DNA from: Linum tenue
Lineage: Eukaryota > Streptophyta > Magnoliopsida > Malpighiales > Linaceae
Direction of reading: 5' to 3'
Length of the DNA: 64,000 nucleotides
Assembly: GCA_946122785.1 (NCBI GenBank)
Contig: CAMGYJ010000007.1
Span: 43,611,587-43,675,586, forward strand
Part shown: piece after piece, positions 9,660 through 22,440 of the stretch
Position numbering within the stretch: position 1 is the first letter of the stretch
Layout of the letters: each line of letters begins with the position of its first letter
Made by a program: the position numbers and the translations under genes
Notes under the pieces: generated by a model
Told to the model about the DNA's origin: nothing
Database searches by the model: none
The model's input: the letters and a program-made list of their open reading frames with translations, nothing else

Positions 9660-12600
9660 ATGATGACGCTAGGCTCTGCTAGCAATGCCTCGATGTATCT
9701 CGCCGATGAATTTTCACAAAATCAATCGCAAATATTTGAAGGAGTTAATTACGGGAGTTGGAAGAATCATATGGACCTATTTGCGGGCTCAACTGACCTA
9801 AGCTCTGGGCTAGGGTTATCAAGCAGCCACACAAGGTTGTTGGGTATAAGATAGCAAAGGAAATTTTGGATAAACTCCAAGTCACTTACGAAGGTACCTC
9901 TCAAGTCAAAACTTCTTGGATCAATTCTTTACACCATCATTTTGACCTGTTCAAAATGGAAGAGGGAGAGACAATCAGACAGATGTATGAAAGGTTCGCC
10001 AATATTGTGAACAGCCTGGAAAATCTCGGAAAGTCATATGAAAGTGGGGATCTTGCGAGAAAGATTATGTGGAGTCTACTTGAAAAATGGACTCCTAAAG
10101 TAACAGCTATAGAAGTAGCAAAGGACTTGGAAAATTTAGCCATTGATGAGCTGATTGGATCGTTAGCCACACATGAAGACAAACTAAATAAATCGAGCTT
10201 GGAGAAAGAGGCTAGTGAGAAAGGAAAAAGAGGAGTAGCCTTTAAAGTAACAAGTTTGATGGAGGAACCAGCAGATCTTGAAGACATGGAAAATGAGGAA
10301 CTGGCTCTGCTAAGCAAGCAGATTCTAAGCTACTCAGAATCCGAAAAGAGAAAAGACATGGAGGACTAGGAACTAAAGCCAAGGAAGTTGAGAGGAGTAA
10401 TGAGATGTGCAAGATGATTCATGTCAAGGTATATTCAAAACGAAGGAACGCCTTCTGTCAGAATACAAAAGGAGTAAGCTCCACAGGTTGTTTCAAGTGT
10501 GGGAGAACGTGACAATATTAAAGCAGAATGCCCACAACTCAAACGTGAGCGAGCTATGGCACCAACCTAGAACTGCAGTGAAGACGAAGGAGAAGATGAT
10601 GAAGAGGTAATTGTGCACAAGTCATATATGGCAATTGCAGATGAGCCAGAAGAAAGTCTTGCACCTACCCCCTCTTTGGTACAAGTAAGTCTGTCTAAAC
10701 TTGAGAATATAGATGAACCAGAATACTACAACGATGATTATCTGTTAGTTGAAACAATAAGGGATATTGAACTAGAGTTTGGAAATGTCAAGGCAAATAA
10801 TTTAAACTCAAGAAAGAAAATGGAAATGACCTAAATAAATAAGATAGTAGAACTTGAAAAACTATTAGTATAAAATAAATTACAAGAAAAGGAGTTCACA
10901 GAGTATATTAAGAAACTTAGAATGGAGAAAGAAAGTTGTGAAGTTGAATATACAAAGCTTAGAAAACACTTACAAGACCAAGTACATCTAAATGTCACAA
11001 CTGTAAGTCTAGTATCAGTTTGAAGTTACGAAATGTCAAATGCTTTTACTACCATAAAATGGGACATCTAATTAAAAATTGTAGAAGAAGGGCTAGGTCT
11101 AATGCTAAAAAAGGCAGTTAATGCATACCCTCTCAATCTACCTAGAATCTTTAACAAAATGCATATGTTAGAGTTAGTCAATACAAAAGGACCCAAGAAA
11201 TTCTAGGTTTTCCAAACAAAGTAAGTTGCATATAGAGTTATCTTCGAGTGAGAACGGAGGCAACCAAATGGATAATATACAGCGGGTGCTCACATCATAT
11301 GACAGGTAACAAGTATCTCTTCTCTACCTTGAACCTAGATGACTTTGGAAAGGTTTATTTTGGAGATAACAACTCAGCTAACATTATAGGAAAATGTCAG
11401 GTAGGTACTAGTCCTTCTATAAAGAATGTAATGCTTGTTAATGGACTAAAACACAATCTTATGTCCATTAGCCAAATGTGTGGTAACGAGTGTCGTGTTA
11501 TATTTGAACCAAACTGTTTCTATGTTGAAAATATTAAAAACAAACCGATTCTTTTCACTGGAAAACAAAATGGAAAATCTATAAAATTGACCTAAATGAC
11601 AAAGACAACTTTAATGAAACTTGTTCAGTTAGCTTAGATAAGAGCGATCAGGAAGAGTGGCATAGGCGTCTTGGACATGTTAACATAAGTGTCCTATCCA
11701 AACTAGCTCGTTTAGATTTAGCTAAAGGTCTTCCCAAGATAAATGAGAAAAATAATTTCTTCTATGATGCGTGTGCAAAAGGGAAACAAACCAGGATCAG
11801 CTTTAAGAGCAAACCTGTCATCTCTACTACCAGAACACTAGAATTACTCCATCTAGATCTCCTTAGACCTACTAATGTGGTAACCTACGGAGGCAAATCA
11901 TATGCTTTTGTGGTAGTTGATGATTTTTCCAAATTCACTTGGATTTTGTTTCTAGCTAAAAAGGATGAAGCGTTTATAAATTTTAAGAATCTAGTAAAAT
12001 ATATTGAAAATGAAAAGGTGTCAAAAGTTTATAGTATTCATAGTGATCATGGATTTGAGTTCAGTTATGATCCTTTTGAGAAATTTTGTGATGAACTAGG
12101 TATCTTCCATAATTTCCCTACTCCTAGGACTCCTCAACAGAACGGAGTGGTTGAAAGAAAATACAAAACCTTAACTGACATTGCTCGAACCATGTTACAT
12201 GAATATGGACTACCTACGTATTTTTGGATAGAAGCTATCAACACATCTTGCTACATAACCAATCGAGCTTTGATTAGGTATGGAATTAATAAAACTCCCT
12301 ATGAAATCTGAAGAAAAAAAAGGAAACCTAACTTATGGTACTTTCATCCATTTGGATGTAAATGCTTCACATTAAACACTAAAGACAACTTAGGAAAATT
12401 TGATGCTAAATTTGATGAGTCATTATTCCTAGGTTACTCAAACACTGAGCAACGCTTATAGAGTGTTTAACAAACGAACTCTCAAGGTAGAAGAGTCTGT
12501 CAATGTGATATTTGATGAGGCTGTTACTGAGTGTCCATGAGTCGTAGATGAAGATGACTTTGGACTTGGAAGGACATACTCAATGGACAAAGATAATACG

Positions 12601-14345
12601 CAATAGCCAGAAACCTCACCAACCGAGAACAAAACTCTGTCACCTGTTGGAAATGAGAAGTTAATTCAGCAGAGAGGTGACTCAAGTCATATGGAGAACA
12701 AAAATGAAACGGAATGGGTTCTGATCAACCAGATGTTCAACCTCCACCTCACATTGTTAAACGACATCCACCTTCTCAAATCATTGGACAACTGGACTAA
12801 GGTATGGTTACTATATCTCGAGCTTTACCTTCATTTACTACTTTTGTATCTTTAGTAGAACTCATAAATGTGGAAGAAGCTCTCCAAGATAAATTTTGGG
12901 CAGCATCAATGTTTGATGAAATGCACCAATTTGAAAGGGCTAATCTATGGGATTTAGTACCAAAATCAGAAAACAGAGTAATAATTGGAACAAATTGGAT
13001 TTACAAGAACAAATCTGACAAAATTGGCAATATAGTGAGAAATAAATCACGCTTAGTAGCTCAAGGCTATTGTCAAGAGGAAGAGATAGATTTCAAAGAA
13101 ACCTTTGCTCATGTAGCTCGTCTAGAGGCAATCAGAATGCTATGTGCTTTTGCTAGTTCAAAACAATTTCAACTATATCAAATGGACGTCAAAACTGCAT
13201 TTATTAATGGGGACTTGAAAGAAGAAGTCTATGTGTCTCAGTCCTTGTGGTTCGAAGACCATAGATATCCTAATCACGTCTACAAATTTAAAAAAAAAGG
13301 CTTTATATGGATTAAAACATGCACCTAGAGCCTTGTATGATAAACTTAGTTCCTTTCTTTTGGAAAATAGATTTTAAAGAGGAGTGGTGGATAAAACTTT
13401 GTTTATTAAATAAGAATAGGAAACATATTTTGTTAGTACATGTGTATGTGGATGATATAATCTCTGATGCTACTTGTGGGAGTCTGTGTAAAGCATTTGA
13501 AACTAAAATGAAAAGTGTTTTTGAGATGAGCTTAATAGGAGAGTTAACTTATTTTCTTGGGCTTCAAATTAAACAAACTCCTGCATGAATTTTTATCTAT
13601 CAAACCAAGTATCTTCAGAATGTGCTTAAACGTTTTGATTTCGGAAACTTAAAAGTTGCAATCACACTTATGGCATCAAATACAAAACTTGATATAGATG
13701 AGTCAGGAGGAGCAGTTAATGGTAAATTATGCATGGGAATGATTGGGTCACTACTATACCTAACAACAAATAGACCTGATATGATGTATAGTGTATGTGT
13801 TTGTGCTCGTTTTCAAAGTTCTCCTAAAGAAAGCCATTTAACTGCTATCAAACGAATTTTAGATATTTGAGTGGAACTTCTAGTCTAGGGTTGTGGTATT
13901 CATGTGACTCCAGCCTAGAACTAATAGGATATTCTGATTCGACTATGTCGGGTGCATAGTAGATCGTAAAAGCACATCTGTGACATGTCATTTTCTGGGT
14001 ACTTCCCTTGTATTCTAGTTTAGTAAGAAACAGAACTCAGTTTCTCTTTCAACCGCTGAAGCGGAATATATAGCAGTTGGATGCTATTGTGCTCAACTTT
14101 TATGGATGGAACACCAACTTCGGGATTATGCTCACAACTAGGATCAGTCTCAATCCTATGTGATAACACCAGCACCATTAACATGACCAAAATTGTGTCC
14201 AACATATTCGTACAAAACACATTGATGTGTGTTATCATTTTATTAGGGATCTAATTAAAGAATGACAAATTTCCCTTAAATTTGTTCCCACTTCGGGTCA
14301 ATGGGCATATGGCTTTAAGGAAAATCATTGTTTGCTTGCATTTCT
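9660..14345 (+). pseudogene. Ty1/copia gag-pol remnant, 3'-truncated
   Basis: The domains are in copia order. Gag (UBN2-like) spans about 9660-10830. A zinc knuckle lies at 11041-11082, protease and GAG-pre-integrase at 11248-11900, the integrase core at 11877-12311 (with PQQNGVVERK), reverse transcriptase at 12804-13588 (with YVDD) and RNase H at 13622-14130 (with STAEAEYIAV). Many stops and frameshifts break it. Two key sites are also lost: the protease motif reads IIYSGCSHHMTG, with the catalytic Asp replaced by Tyr, and the zinc knuckle reads CFYYHKMGH, with its second Cys replaced by Tyr. No polypurine tract or 3' LTR follows. The element stops where MITE-like DNA begins at about 14345. 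It is old and immobile. Confidence 0.93.
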
Positions 14346-14965
14346 TTTAGAGACCAAATCTGTGGGGCCCACGGATTTTAAGGGTCCAAATTCGTGTACC
14401 CCACGGACTTGTAAATCCCATATATCAATGTGGGATTTGTAACATGCCATAAATTCATGATGAGATTTTACTAATACATGATGAAGTTTTAAAATTCCAA
14501 GTTTGTCATCACATTTACCTATTATACATTATATATAATCAATTAATTAACAACAAAGAAACAATATAAATATTCAATTAATGTGCAACACATTTCCTTT
14601 GACGTTTTCATGGAACGTGTAATTCTTTGTTCCCCGGTTCTAATATATGTTGTTATATGTTACTTTTGAAAAGAATGACAAAGAATTGGTAACCGATATA
14701 TGTTACGTTAAATGTTAAATAAAATTTTCCCGTTTTTTATTATTGTCCTTGTTTTGTTTACATATCATAAACATGGCAAACACATAGAAAAAGATAGTAT
14801 GGTAATTTTGGACTTTAAGTTCTAAATCCCAAATCATTAAATTCATTATAAAACATCTCAACAAACAAATGATTGTTACAAATCCATAATGCCTCAAATC
14901 ATTGATAATCCTTGAGCTTTTAAATTACAAAACCCTCATATTTAAATTCATGAAGCAAACGAGCC
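14346..14965. mobile_element. MITE-like fragment, relative of the element at 41310
   Basis: The right end AAATTCATGAAGCAAACGAG (14944-14963) closely matches the right end of the 41310-41738 element (AAATCCATCAAGCAAACAAG). Internal phrases such as GTACCCCACGGACTT are shared in inverted form (GTCCGTGGGGTAC near 41597). The left end is not found. It replaces the lost 3' end of the copia element. Confidence 0.5.
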
Positions 14966-14989
14966 CAATGTATCCGCCTGTACATAGGC

Positions 14990-15695
14990 GTTGGGTCGTG
15001 CTTGGGGCAGCACGGCACGGGCACGCTTCGGACCCATTTATTTCGTATCGTGCTTGGCACGACCCGTTATTTTTCGTGTCGTGTCGTGCCAGCCCATTGT
15101 TAATTTTGCTAGGCCCATGCACGGTTTGAATCGTGTCATGCCTATTCATGCTCGTGTCGTGCTCATATTCATGTTTAATGAAAAGGAAGAAATTAAAAGA
15201 AAGAAGGAACAAATTGAACGGAGAATGAAAGTATTAACATAGAATATTTAAAAAACATAACAAATAAGCGGAAAAGAAAATTAGAAGTATGGCGAGTGTG
15301 ATTTGACTTTATTTAATACTTTGTCCATTTTTACTTATGGTAGTAATTAGGTATATATATATATATATATATGATCACTTATATAACAGTAAATAATTTG
15401 TATTGTACTTGTATTTTGTAATATTTGAACCTATAATCATTTTTATATTTATTTTCTAGCAAATAAATATTCATTTCGTGCCATGTTTGTTACTATATCC
15501 AAGAAGGTCTAAAAAAATTAGGCCCGACACGGCCCATTAACATATCGTGTCGTGCCCGTGAACATGAAGTTTAGGCCTAGCACGACTCATAAATTATTCG
15601 TACTCGTGCATGACCGACCCATATATTTCGTACCCGTACTCGTGTCGTGCTCTAATTGTGCCATGTCGTGCTAGCCGTGGGCGGCCCGGCCGGTT
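14990..15695. mobile_element. MITE-like element with CACGACACG-rich ends
   Basis: Both ends are rich in alternating GTCGTG and CACGAC words in inverted orientation (left GGGTCGTGCTTGGGGCAGCA, right GTGCCATGTCGTGCTAGCC). An AT-rich middle of about 400 bases, with an AT microsatellite at 15353-15372, separates them. This is a common plant repeat type. No convincing target-site duplication was found, so the exact boundaries are uncertain. Confidence 0.5.
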
Positions 15696-15704
15696 GCCCA
15701 CATA

Positions 15705-16437
15705 TAGGGATGGTGGGGTTGGGGGGGGGGGGGAGGTTAGGGCGGGTTTGCCTAAACCATCCCCATCCCCGCTTTCAAATATCTATACCCATACCCATGT
15801 GGGAGAAGGTTTTGCAAACTCATCCTCATACCCATGGGTTTCGGGTACCCATGGGTATAATACCCGCCCCGTACATCCAGCATTATAATAGCAAATATTT
15901 TACATGTAGATTTTCAATTATAACATTAAACGCACCTACTATATCATGAAGTCGACAAAGAGACAATCATTTTTAATACGATTCAAAGCATCTTATCCTA
16001 AAGCATCCATTAATCCTTATAAGAGTAGAGTACAATTTCATCCAAATCATTATTCTCTACTCTCATACATCTATCAAGTAATAATTAACTAACATAATCT
16101 TCTTAACAAGGAAAAAAGAAATTAGATTTTGATTTTGATTTGGGTGGCCACTCAATTGTATTTCTACCATATATTTTCTTGAGTTATACTCGCTATTGTT
16201 TATAGGTTACAAATTAATTCACATATTTTTTATATATGAAGAATTATATTTGATGGTGTGGGTATGAGTATGAGTATGAGGTGGGAGAGGCTAAAACCAT
16301 ACCCGTCTCATACCCATCAAACTTTTTACGGATTTTACCCATACGCATTCCACACCCAATCAATGTAGAAATTCCTCGCGTTAACAGGGTCGAGAACGAT
16401 GCAAGACTCATGAACATGGGTTTGATTGTCATCCCTA
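15705..16437. mobile_element. hAT-like MITE of the TAGGGATGG family, copy 1
   Basis: Ends TAGGGATGGTGG and GTCATCCCTA are inverted. Subterminal regions are full of GGGTATGGG/CCCATACCC words, also inverted. The flanks CCCACATA and CCCACTAG agree only in the first five bases, consistent with a decayed 8-bp duplication. A G-homopolymer at 15719-15733 sits near the left end. Related copies lie at 43936 and 44687. Confidence 0.75.
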
Positions 16438-16443
16438 CCCACT

Positions 16444-17004
16444 AGGGGTGTTCAAACGGTTTGGTTACCATGGTAACCATTTTAACCAGTAGTATTTGGC
16501 TAATTTGGTTTGGTTAATTTCGATAATTGGTTTGGTTTAGTTAAAAAATTTAACTTGTTTGGTTTAGGTGGTCTGGTTTGGTTTGAGGCACTCCTAACCA
16601 ATCAAACCAAATTAACCAGTTAAGTAATTTGCCATATATCTAATATATATTATATACACATACTTAATGCTTTGCATAACCACTCAAGAGTCAAATGTAA
16701 GATAATTGTATTTGTTACATGTATTTACGTTAAGGGTTAACTATAATTATGTGGATTGTTATGCGTTGTTCATTATAAATTGCAAATTGATGCACTAACT
16801 GAAAAAATTTCTCACTTAATGATAATGTGGTGTTATATTGGTTATTTAGGTTAACCAATTAACCAAACCGAATAAACTTTAGTTTGATTAATTTGGTTGT
16901 TGTATTAGTTTGGACGGTTTAGTTATGATATTGTATTCCATGGTTAATAGATTTTAGACTTATTTGGTTTGGTTATTACCATGGTAACCATTTGAACACC
17001 CCCT
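16444..17004. mobile_element. MITE with AGGGGTGTTCAAA ends
   Basis: The ends AGGGGTGTTCAAACGGTT and AACCATTTGAACACCCCCT are inverted, and inside each lies TTACCATGGTAACCA, itself palindromic. Subterminal GGTTTGGTT/AACCAAACC words continue the inverted symmetry. It starts only seven bases after the preceding MITE. No clear duplication of the target was found. Confidence 0.7.
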
Positions 17005-17027
17005 ACTAGTACTATCGAGAGGTACTA

Positions 17028-18463
17028 ATTAACGCCCTAATTTTTTAAATTTGTCGCCGTAATTAACATAGAGTGACGTTTTTTCCCTCAAAAGAGTCTC
17101 AATTCTAACCAAATTCCAAAAACTCTCGCCCTAAACCTAAATATCAGCCGTCGTCGTAGAAATCATCGTCGCGGCTGACGGAAGGAAAAGAATCCCGCTC
17201 TGCTCGTCGCCGGCGGAACTCTCACTGAAATCCTATTCTTCACCTACATCCTAGAAATGATCGCCCTGTCGTGGAATAATCGTCCAATCATCGTCGTCGC
17301 CAGGGGCGGAGCTATGTAGGCTCTCGGGGGGGCCCCGACCCCCTCGCGAATTTCGAAACTTACGTATAAAATCCTAGGAACTTTCTAGAACTACGTATAA
17401 AATCAACGTTAAATGTATTTAAAACCCGAGTGAGACATTGAATACATAATCTGCTTATAGTCTGCCGGATTTGTAGTCAAATTGCTACCAACAGGTACCA
17501 CGTTCGAACCTTGTAGGCAGCTGCTTTTTTATGATTTTAACTATTTTAACTTATTTATTTATTTTATTTTCTGTTTAATTCTACCATTTTTCTGTTCTTC
17601 AATTTCCCTGCTTAGTCTTATAAATCCTATGATTTCAAATAATGTCAGTCAAGTTATTGAACTTTTACATTAATATTTCATGGATGTGTCTTGGATATGT
17701 AATTAAATAATAATTCATACAAACACTAATATAATCATAAATTCATATTCAAGGTATAATAATATTGAAAAAATTACATGTTAAAGTGCATGATCATTTT
17801 TTCATAGTATAATAATTTATTTTGAACATCGCATACTAGAATACTTTAAATTAATTCTATTTTGATTATTTTAACTAATGTTTTGTCGTTATAATTTTTT
17901 TATAAATATTTTCGCGATTATGTACTAACTAACTCCGACCCCCCCCCCCCCCCCCCCGAACTTTAATTCCTAGCTCAGCCCCTGGTCATCGCCCAGCCGA
18001 AATCATCACCGTCGTTCACCTAGAGGGGATTCCTCGCGGCGGCTGCTCCGCTACTTCTTCCACCCTGCTGACGCCGCCAAGGCCCCCACTGTGCCGCTCG
18101 GCGCTCGCCCTGAAGATTCCTCGCGCGGATGCTCTACTGCTCGGTCCATCCGTCACCGCCGCGATACCTTCCATTACGTCGATTGAGGGCGCAGATGAGA
18201 GAAAAGAATCCTGCCTCGCCTGCTCAGCTCCTGCTAGGCCATGTCTACTCGATGAGCAGATTGAGGGAATGGAAATCATCGTGGGTGAAGGATCTGCCGG
18301 TGTCTTCATGAGCTGGATATTCCTTCCGCTGGCGACGAGCAGAGTAAAACTAGGAATTAGGGCGATGGATTGTGGGCGACTGATTAAGGAATTGGGGTAA
18401 TATCGTCTCTTTAGTTAATTTAGGACGATAATTTTAAAAAACTAGAGCATTAAATAGGAATCC
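17028..18463. mobile_element. Long-TIR (Pack-MULE-like) element carrying GC-rich genic sequence
   Basis: The ends (ATTAACGCCCTAATTTTTTA at 17028 and its inverted relative before 18463) are imperfect inverted repeats of at least 60 bases. The flanks share AGGTACTA (17020-17027 and 18464-18471). The inside, excluding the hAT insertion at 17301-17984, is GC-rich and coding-like (about 17150-17300 and 17985-18340), unlike the AT-rich ends. That suggests a captured gene fragment. The longest frames in it (97 codons minus, 60 codons plus) are not recognised. Confidence 0.65.
17301..17984. mobile_element. hAT non-autonomous element inside the long-TIR element
   Basis: Begins CAGGGGCGGAGCTATG and ends CCTAGCTCAGCCCCTG (inverted). 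The flanks GTCGTCGC (17293-17300) and GTCATCGC (17985-17992) match at 7 of 8 positions. A C-homopolymer of 18 bases lies near the right end (17940-17957). It has no coding capacity and splits the GC-rich captured sequence. Confidence 0.85.
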
Positions 18464-18489
18464 AGGTACTACCCACATACATATTCGCC

Positions 18490-19404
18490 CCACTCCACCA
18501 ATTGTCATCACTAATTTAACCAAGTAAAGTAATGGGGAAAAGAAAAGGCCTGAACAGTGAACAGACAGCGGAAACAGCAAAGTCAACTGGAAAGCTAGCT
18601 AAGTCTTCCCTTTGTGGCAGCCTTTTAGGATAGTAAACTAAAAGGGTTCTCGCTTACCGTGCTTCGTTTCTTCCTTTCCAGCTGCAAAAAGCCTCCCCGA
18701 GCACCAAATGCACACTAATCCCCTTTCAAAGGAAAAGCAAACAATCAATCATCTTCTTCTATCATAAAGAAAGGCCTGTTAAGCCGACCTTCGATTCCTT
18801 CCTCCGTCGCAGGAATCCTTTTCTCTCTTGTCGCCCGAATAAAGAATTCCACAGAATTCCTGCCTGCAAATGCTCTTGTTCTCTCCCGTTCCACATCTTT
18901 CTTTCTCGGCAATTGTTTATTTTTCTGCCTGATTGCTTGCGTAAGCTAATTAGGAAAGCCGAAGAAGCAGAAACAAACAGCAAAAGAAACATCTTTTCGA
19001 CCACCCGAAGAACGACTGTTTCAGCGAACTAAAGGAGGAGGAAAGCAACCAAAAGACGTCATTTTGGACTCGTTATTAGATCGGGAAGAGGTAATTCTGA
19101 TATACCCACATCGTCTTTTTACCCATGTTTGTTTGCCCTGCGCTTTTTCTGCTGCTCTGTCCAGGTCCGGTCAAGGTTTTAGATCCTTTCAACGGTCTCT
19201 AGCAGGTTTCAATTTCGTGTCTGTTTTCATTTCTGGTTATCAAGGTTCTTTGTTTCTGATGGGTTTTGCAGGCTGCCGATTTTGGAGAGGTGGGTTTGGT
19301 CTGTAATTTGGTTTAGGGGGGTTTATACTGGAGGTGGATGGTTGCAATTTGATCGGGGGCAACTTTGAATTGGTGGTGCGCCCCCGCCCAATTCTCTTGC
19401 ATCT
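18490..19404 (+). promoter_or_regulatory. Promoter and leader region of the PP2C gene
   Basis: Free of recognisable repeats. A leader intron is possible: AAGAG|GTAATT at about 19090 to TTTTGCAG|GCTGCC at about 19272 has consensus ends. No clear TATA box could be chosen. Confidence 0.4.
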
Positions 19405-21464
19405 ATGGAGAGATTGTGCTGTTTCAGTTCTTACTCTCAGGTGAAGATTATCTTCCTTCCCTCTGTTTTTTTTTGGTTGTTAAAAATTGAAAATCCACAG
19501 TCTTGAGCCCTATAGAAGCTTCAGTTTGTTACTTAGAGTAGAGTAATTGATCACAGCTGATGAATCCAATGACGATTCTGGGAAGATAGTCTGCAAATTT
19601 TATGCAGTATAAGTATTGTTGGTTATCTAACCATGGCTTTTTGAAACAAAAACACTCATGTTTTGGATATCCAATACTTGCAGATTGTAGGAGGGCGTTC
19701 TTCATCTAGCTCAGGTAGAGGAAAGAACCACGATGGTCTAGTTAAGTATGGTTTCAGCCTGGTAAAAGGGAAAGCGAACCATCCCATGGAAGATTATCAT
19801 GTTGCTAAGTTTGTTCAGATTGAAGGGCATGAGTTAGGGCTCTTTGCTATTTATGATGGTCATTTGGGAGATGGTGTACCTTCATACTTACAGAAAAATT
19901 TGTTCCCGAATATCCTAAAGGAGGTCTGTTGCTATTTTCAAACTCCTTTATGCTAAGTTTAAAACTCTTACAGCTGGAAATTGCACTCTAACACTCGGGG
20001 GACTTTGTTTCGTTCCAGGAAGAGTTCTGGGCTTTTCCTGACAGGTCTATCTCTAAAGCATATGAAAGTACAGACCAATATATACTCTCCCAAGGTTCAG
20101 GCTTGGGGAGAGGAGGGTCTACAGCTGTTACTGCAATTTTGATAAATGGCCAAAGGTTGTTGGTAGCTAATGTTGGGGACTCGAGAGCAGTCCTTTCAAG
20201 AGGAGGTCAAGCAGTACAAATGAGTATAGATCATGAACCTAATACCGAAAGAGACAGCATTGAGGACAGAGGTGGCTTTGTCTCGAACATGCCAGGTCTT
20301 TTCACATGTGCCTTTATATCAATACCTCGTTGAACTAATCATTTTTAATTGAACTTACTGAACATTATCAAATGATTTATGACCTTTTATTCTATTGTAT
20401 CAACTCCAGTCTGCTTAGTGTCTAGAGACTGGAATGGGTTTATGTAACCCAGAGAAGTGGACAAGTATATGGACTTGTCAGTAATGCTGTTATTTAGTTC
20501 TGTATGCAATGGATCTGATCTAGACTGAAACAAGGCAACCAAATTCTGAGGTTGCCCCGGTCTTGAAGATAATTTGAACCTGGCCCCCTGAGTTATCAAC
20601 TCTAGTTATTGCTTCTTCTCCTTCACTCATAATGACACCATAAGCCGTATATTTTTAAGTTATATCCTGCAAATGAAATCTCAGGCTTCTCTTTAAAGTT
20701 CTGTGTTTGGGTTATAAAGAACTATGTCTCCCCATGAATGACGACATCTGTAAACTGGAATGATAAATGGTGGCTCATGCCCCATTTTTTTCCGGCAAGT
20801 GGTGAAAAAATGCAAGTATACCTTTTTTCTACACTGTTATAAGGTTGAGCTGCTCTCGAAAGACATAGATTCTTCAGTGACTTGTATGATCAAAGGGATC
20901 TTTAGTCACATCTGCCAACTGCTGTTTCTCAGTGTTGGAACTTGAATTGTTCTTACCCTGGTGTCTGAGGGCACTAATCTGGAGACGGTTAAAGCAAAAA
21001 CTTAATTGGCCTTCAACTTGCACAATAAGCTTCTTCTTCTTTTGGGTACGTTTTCAGGAGATGTTCCGAGGGTCAACGGACAGCTGGCAGTTTCTCGCGC
21101 TTTTGGAGACAAAAGCCTCAAGTCGCATCTGAGGTCAGATCCAGATGTCCGAGAATCCAGCATAGACAACAGCACAGATATTCTTATCCTTGCCAGTGAT
21201 GGCCTCTGGAAGGTAAAATGCCCAGGAAGCTTTATGGATTGGTCTGTAATGAATCGTAGGGCATATGTGGTGCAGAATTGCTTTACATCTGTTCTTATTT
21301 GTTGATCTTCAATGTTCCTCCAGGTTATGTCTAATCAAGAGGCTGTTGATATGGCAAGAAAGATTAAAGACCCACATAAAGCAGCAAAACAGCTGACAAC
21401 TGAGGCCCTGGAAAGAGACAGCAAGGACGACATATCTTGTGTCGTCGTTAGATTTATAGGGTGA
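19405..21464 (+). CDS. Protein phosphatase 2C (PP2C), At1g34750-type
   Basis: Metal-dependent Ser/Thr phosphatase. Five exons: 19405-19440, 19684-19923, 20019-20295, 21058-21212 and 21324-21464, with GT-AG introns, totalling 849 bases for 282 residues. The first exon encodes only [12 protein letters not shown]. This short Cys-rich start is shared with the plant clade that includes Arabidopsis At1g34750 and At1g22280. Metal-binding motifs are all present: MEDYH (residues 47-51), YDGH (69-72), [17 protein letters not shown] and DDIS near the C-terminus. The protein is essentially only the catalytic domain, without a regulatory extension. Its neighbours 14-3-3 and NSE3 match the Arabidopsis gene order. 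Intron 3 (20296-21057) is the longest and holds no recognisable repeat. Confidence 0.96.
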
Positions 21465-22440
21465 AGTTTACCTTAACAAAAGCGAATCAATTATCTTCCA
21501 GGTATCATCTGCAATACTTCATAATTACTGAAGTGACTCTCTTCTTCACACGAATTTCCAAATCACAAGCTTTTCTTATGTATTCCGTTGGTTTTGGTTG
21601 GCGGAAAATGGGTTTTCTCTGTAAATTTCCACCTTGTATTCATACTTAGGTTGGTTCCTGGTGGCTTTGCTATTGTTTGATTTCTTTTTTACATTGAATT
21701 TGGGGGTGAGAGAGGAGATTATAGTGTATATTGTCTTTTGTTAAGGCAGCAAAATCATTCCTGTTTCATTGTCGATTCAACCAAGAATTTCTTATGGGTT
21801 TGGCTTGCAAGTGGAGATGAACAGTATGTTATGAGCAGCAAGTTGTTCTGATCATGTGATTACAGTCCACATCCTGATTTGGATTGATCTTGTCCCATAG
21901 GTAAATTGTTGATGCTTTCTCTTGTCAACCGCTGCCCAACTTGCTTTCGGTTACTTTCCAGTGCAAATATCTAGCAAGTAGCCAAGTATACAGCAAGTCA
22001 ATCAGCTAGGTTAACAAAACAAATATCTCTTGCATGCTTTATTGCATACCCAGCGACTATTTTGATCAGTTACGGTTCATTTTCATAGCCTTGAATTTAG
22101 AAACTTTCATACCAAGTCACAAAACTGACTATGTGATTCAGGTACCTAAATTGCTCTTTACGGAAATCGTTTTAAATGCATAGAATTCCTCATATTTATT
22201 CGTGTATCATTGTATCTTCCCGGTGATGCACTGAAAACACGCCATAAACAAATTACTTTATAATCATTGTTTGATCAACCGTTAAGTCTAACTATCAATG
22301 AAATATTTGAGAACATCATTGATCGCGCACCGAATGACATTTTTGTCAAATCGTAAACATAGGAATACAAGTGAGACAAATGCTAAACTAGAGTCCCTCT
22401 ATTCACATTAGACCTCTTCGACTTTTTCGGATAGGTAGAC
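21465..22440. other. 3' flank of PP2C, no further gene seen
   Basis: The first few hundred bases are probably the 3' UTR. The rest is AT-rich spacer without a recognisable element. Confidence 0.4.

Noticed and set aside
16438..17020. Target-site duplication for the AGGGGTGTTCAAA MITE
   Set aside because: Flanking bases do not match in any register of 8 or 9 bases, so no duplication is claimed.
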